DNA of 64,000 nucleotides, taken from positions 9,962 through 73,961 of the forward strand of contig NZ_BKZR01000014.1 of the NCBI RefSeq assembly GCF_008974225.1, given 5' to 3'. The first letter of the stretch is position 1; each line of letters starts with the position of its first letter. The position numbers were made by a program, and so were the translations under genes. The notes under the pieces were generated by a model that worked only from the letters and a program-made list of their open reading frames with translations, did not search any database and was not told the DNA's origin. Of this stretch, positions 60,964-64,000 are shown piece by piece. This DNA is from Weizmannia acidilactici. Lineage in GTDB: Bacteria; Bacillota; Bacilli; Bacillales; Bacillaceae_C.

Positions 60964-62668
60964 GCCATATATCCGGCAGTACAGGGGGCTTATGATATTA
61001 ACGGTGCTGCTCGGTATCCTCACCTTTTTGGCTTCTTCCATGCTGACCTTTACTTCCGGGTATCTAATTACAAGGGCTTCGGAAATGCCGGTGACGATTC
61101 TGTTGATTTACGTGCCGATTGTCGGCGTGCGCGCATTTGGAATCGCACGGCCTGTTGCCCGTTATCTCGAACGCCTTTCCGGGCATAATACGGTGTTAAA
61201 AATTCTTGCCGACATGCGCGTCAAACTGTATGAAATGCTCGAACCGCAGGCGCTTTTCATCCGCTCCCGCTTCCAGACGGGCGATCTGCTCGGGACGCTT
61301 GCCGATGACATTGAACATTTGCAGGATGCCTATATCCGCACCATTTTCCCGACGGTTACCGCATTATTTTTATTTCTGTATTCGACTGTGGTGCTGGCTG
61401 TGTTCGACTGGCTGTTTGCTTTGTGGATTGCCGTTTGTTTAGGCGTGATTGTGTTCGTATATCCGCTTGTATCATTGTATCTCATGAAAAAACGGCAAAT
61501 TGAGCTGAAAGAAACGCAAGGCATCCTGTACTGCACAATGACGGACACTTTATTTGGGATTCGCGACTGGATCATCAGCGGGAAAAAAGAACGGTTTTTC
61601 AAACAGTTTTATGAGGACAGCAGAAAAAGCCACGAGATTGAGAAAAAGATGTCTTATTGGAACCACTCGCGCACGTTCCAGCTGCAGGCCATCTCGGGCG
61701 CCATTTTAATTTTTGTCGGCATTTGGGCGGGGCATGCCGCTTTGAACGGAGAGATTGCCCCAACGTATATCGCTTCTTTCACGCTCGTCACGTTGCCGAT
61801 ATTAGAAGGGATGATCCCGGCTGTGCCAGCGGTTGAAAAGATTACAACATACAAAGAATCGTTGCAGCGGATTGACGGGATCCGCGGGTATTTGCCGGAA
61901 GAACCGGGGGAAAAAATGCCTTTGGATACCGGCGGGAAAGCAGATATCCGACTCGAGCATGTTACGTATTATTACGAAAATGAAAAGGAAGCAGCGCTTA
62001 AGGATGTCTCGCTCATCGTCCCGCACGGGCAGAAAATTGCGCTGCTTGGCAAAAGCGGTGCCGGCAAATCGACGCTTCTGCACCTGTTGGTCGGGGCATT
62101 GAGACCTGACAGCGGTACGGTTACGATCGGCGGGCACGCCCCGGCCGATTACGGGGAAGCCATCCACAAACAGGTCAGCGTGTTGAACCAGAAACCGTAT
62201 TTATTTGCGACAACGGTGGAAAATAATGTTGGCCTCGGGCGGGCGGACGCCACGGTGGAAGAAATTGAAGCGGCGATCAGGCAGGTGAAGCTCGGCCGTT
62301 ATATCGACACGCTTCCAAACGGCATCCATACGCAAATGGAGGAAACCGGCCAGCGCTTTTCCGGCGGTGAACGGCAAAGAATTGCCCTTGCACGGATTTT
62401 GCTGCAAAATACGCCGATTGTCATTCTGGATGAACCGACAGTTGGGCTTGATCCGCTGACGGAAAAAGATTTGCTCGATACGATATTTGATGTTTTGCAC
62501 GACAAGACGGTGCTTTTGATTACGCACCATCTTACAGGGCTTGAAAAAATGGATCAGATCATCTTTCTCGATGATGGAAAAATTGCAATGCAGGGCACGC
62601 ACGCGGAACTGATGTCAGGAAACGCGCGCTACCGGCAGCTGTATGAAATGGACCACGGGGTGGGATAA
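60938..62668 (+). CDS. cydC: ABC exporter for cytochrome bd assembly, second subunit (CydC-type)
   Basis: 576 residues. Membrane domain (GYLITRASEMPVTILLIYVP, ARYLERLSGHNTVLKILAD) and ATPase with Walker A GKSGAGKST, signature FSGGERQR and Walker B IVILDEPTVGLD. Partner of the preceding subunit in a heterodimer. B. subtilis calls it cydD. Starts inside the previous gene after GGGGAGG; closed by a strong terminator. Confidence 0.94.
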   Translation: MKYFNQYIKPYIRQYRGLMILTVLLGILTFLASSMLTFTSGYLITRASEMPVTILLIYVPIVGVRAFGIARPVARYLERLSGHNTVLKILADMRVKLYEMLEPQALFIRSRFQTGDLLGTLADDIEHLQDAYIRTIFPTVTALFLFLYSTVVLAVFDWLFALWIAVCLGVIVFVYPLVSLYLMKKRQIELKETQGILYCTMTDTLFGIRDWIISGKKERFFKQFYEDSRKSHEIEKKMSYWNHSRTFQLQAISGAILIFVGIWAGHAALNGEIAPTYIASFTLVTLPILEGMIPAVPAVEKITTYKESLQRIDGIRGYLPEEPGEKMPLDTGGKADIRLEHVTYYYENEKEAALKDVSLIVPHGQKIALLGKSGAGKSTLLHLLVGALRPDSGTVTIGGHAPADYGEAIHKQVSVLNQKPYLFATTVENNVGLGRADATVEEIEAAIRQVKLGRYIDTLPNGIHTQMEETGQRFSGGERQRIALARILLQNTPIVILDEPTVGLDPLTEKDLLDTIFDVLHDKTVLLITHHLTGLEKMDQIIFLDDGKIAMQGTHAELMSGNARYRQLYEMDHGVG

Positions 62669-62685
62669 GGCCACCCCGTTTTTTT
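62654..62685 (+). terminator. intrinsic terminator after the cyd operon
   Basis: ACGGGGTGG / CCACCCCGT followed by T's; the stem begins inside the last codons of cydC. Confidence 0.92.
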
Positions 62686-62789
62686 CAGGGTATGGACTGG
62701 TTACGAGCTTGCCGTCAGTGCGTTCCGTTTTTCCGCGGCGGGGAATCGGATCGTTTCGGCAATGGTTGCGGGGCATCCTTTTCATGAAA

Positions 62790-62818
62790 TTGACACATTT
62801 ATTGTAAGCGTTAATATT
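62790..62818 (+). promoter_or_regulatory. promoter with overlapping cre-like site
   Basis: TTGACA at 62790-62795, 17-base spacer, AATATT at 62813-62818. TGTAAGCGTTAATA at 62803-62816 matches the catabolite-response element TGWAANCGNTNWCA at all but one position and covers the -10, where CcpA binding would repress. Confidence 0.55.
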
Positions 62819-62878
62819 TCGTTCTTTTTCACAACATACTACACTATAAGTGTACCGAATTGGAGAGGGGTGATTCCA

Positions 62879-63665
62879 ATGCAAACGTTTGGCTTTATAG
62901 GCAAAGTTGCAATCGTAACCGGTGGCGGAGGGGGAATCGGGCGCAGCATGCTTAAAACTCGCTGAGGGCGGAGCAAAAGTCGTTGTCGCAGATCTATCCG
63001 AAGAAATGGGTGAGGAAACGGTAAGAAGAATCCACGAAATCGGCGGAGATGCGATTTTTGTCCGAACCGATGTATCCAAATCGGAAGATGTCCAAAGTTA
63101 TGTACGGGCCGCACTCGATACTTACGGAAAAATTGATATTCTATTAAACAATGCCGGATGGGAAGGGAAAATGATTCCGCTCGTTGACTATCCGGAAGAA
63201 GTATTTGATAAACTGATGGGCATTAATGTTCGCGGTGTATTTCTGGGGATGAAATATGTCCTGCCGCATATGATCAGGCAAAAAAGCGGTGTAATCGTCA
63301 ATACGGCGTCAGTTGCCGGTATGGTCGGAACATCGGAAATGGTTGCATACGGCGCCAGCAAACACGCGGTCATCGGCATGACGAAAACCGCAGGCATTGA
63401 AGCAGCCCCGTCCGGCGTCCGTGTCAATGCGGTCTGCCCGGGTGTTGTGGATACGGAAATGATGAGAAAAATTGAAGGCGGTTTTGCAAGGGGAGATACA
63501 GCGGCTGCCGAACAAACAAGGCAGCAAATGGCCGCAGCCGCGCCAACCGGCCGTTATACACAACCGGAAGAAGTGGCGAATGTCATGCTCTACCTTGCAT
63601 CCGACCTATCTTTCCGTGTTGTCGGCCAAACGATCGTCATTGACGGCGGTGCTGTCCTTTCATAA
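62879..63665 (+). pseudogene. short-chain dehydrogenase/reductase with a frameshift
   Basis: The frame from ATG 62879 (after GAGAGGGG) encodes the Rossmann start GKVAIVTGGGGGIGRS and hits TGA at 62963. The rest of the protein (ACLKLAEGGAKVVVADL onward) continues in another frame to 63665. The switch lies at about 62945-62950; restoring two bases (AGCGCATGC for AGCATGC) would mend it. Everything else is intact: NNAG, the catalytic YGASK, and CPGVVDTEM. Full length would be about 262 residues. Substrate unknown. Sequencing error is possible. Confidence 0.8.
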
Positions 63666-63866
63666 CGGCATACTGTATATGTAAAGCACGAAAAAAGCCT
63701 TTCACGAAGGATGAACAGTGGCAATGCAGGAGGGGAACGCTCCGGAAGCGCAGCTTACTTAAACATTGTGGCACAACTCCCTAATCGCAAATATATATTA
63801 TAGAAATGCATCACTCCGGTTTCCCTCCCCGCACGACAGCGAAAATTTTTGCAACGGGAAAAGTAG

Positions 63867-63895
63867 TTGACACGAAGTTGTGATCTTGGTATATT
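63867..63895 (+). promoter_or_regulatory. rRNA-type promoter P1
   Basis: TTGACA at 63867-63872, 17-base spacer, TATATT at 63890-63895, with GTCGCTG soon after. Confidence 0.75.
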
Positions 63896-63941
63896 GGTAA
63901 ACGTCGCTGCTTCAACGGGAAGACGGCAAGATAAAAAAGTG

Positions 63942-63970
63942 TTGACAAATTGGTCGGATCTTGATATAAT
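63942..63970 (+). promoter_or_regulatory. rRNA-type promoter P2
   Basis: TTGACA at 63942-63947, 17-base spacer, perfect TATAAT at 63965-63970, again followed by GTCGCTG. The 75-base spacing of two strong promoters with the same start-region heptamer is the B. subtilis rrn layout, so a 16S-23S-5S operon probably begins just beyond the window. Confidence 0.8.
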
Positions 63971-64000
63971 GAAAAAGTCGCTGTCATAAATAGATGGCAT

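Overview
The window is a chromosomal segment of a low-to-mid GC, endospore-forming Bacillaceae. It carries the Bacillus subtilis-type order gltX-cysE-cysS-mrnC-rlmB-yacP-sigH-rpmG-secE-nusG-rplKAJL-ybxB-rpoBC-rplGB-rpsLG-fusA-tuf, the S10/spc/alpha ribosomal cluster, ecfA1A2T-truA-rplM-rpsI, and the sporulation group ybaK-cwlD-salA-gerD-kbaA-pdaB. Codon use, the intergenic repeats and a cydABDC block next to an rRNA promoter region suggest a Heyndrickxia (Bacillus) coagulans-like species. The species is my inference; the Bacillaceae placement is secure.

Layout. 1-6165: aminoacyl-tRNA synthetases, a cysteine T-box in front of cysE-cysS, rRNA maturation genes and sigH. 6166-6498: an intergenic stretch with a promoter and a MITE-like inverted-repeat element. 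6499-18429: secE/nusG, the L11-L1 and L10-L12 operons (two L1-site-like hairpins, an L10 leader) and rpoB-rpoC. 18430-38409: the translation supercluster from rplGB to rplQ, with secY, adk, infA and rpoA. The methionine aminopeptidase gene expected between adk and infA is only a decayed remnant. 38824-43110: energy-coupling-factor transporter genes, truA, and rplM-rpsI behind an L13-leader-like RNA.

43111-50745 interrupts the conserved rpsI-ybaK neighbourhood with accessory genes: a DJ-1/PfpI protein, a broken alkaline-phosphatase-family gene, the four-gene set cysP-sulfotransferase-sat-cysC, and a LysP-like permease. The set would import sulfate, activate it to APS and PAPS and, through the sulfotransferase, transfer it to an acceptor. 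No PAPS or sulfite reductase gene is beside it, so it reads as a sulfation cassette rather than ordinary assimilation. 21-bp periodic repeats lie on both outer sides of this block (43.2-43.5 kb and, in the opposite orientation, 51.5-51.7 kb).

50978-55780: spore germination, cortex and KinB-pathway genes. 55781-62668: a small unknown gene and the cytochrome bd oxidase operon with its ABC exporter. 62669-64000: a short-chain dehydrogenase interrupted by a frameshift behind a cre-like site, then two sigma-A promoters of rRNA type pointing out of the window, so an rRNA operon probably starts just past the right edge.
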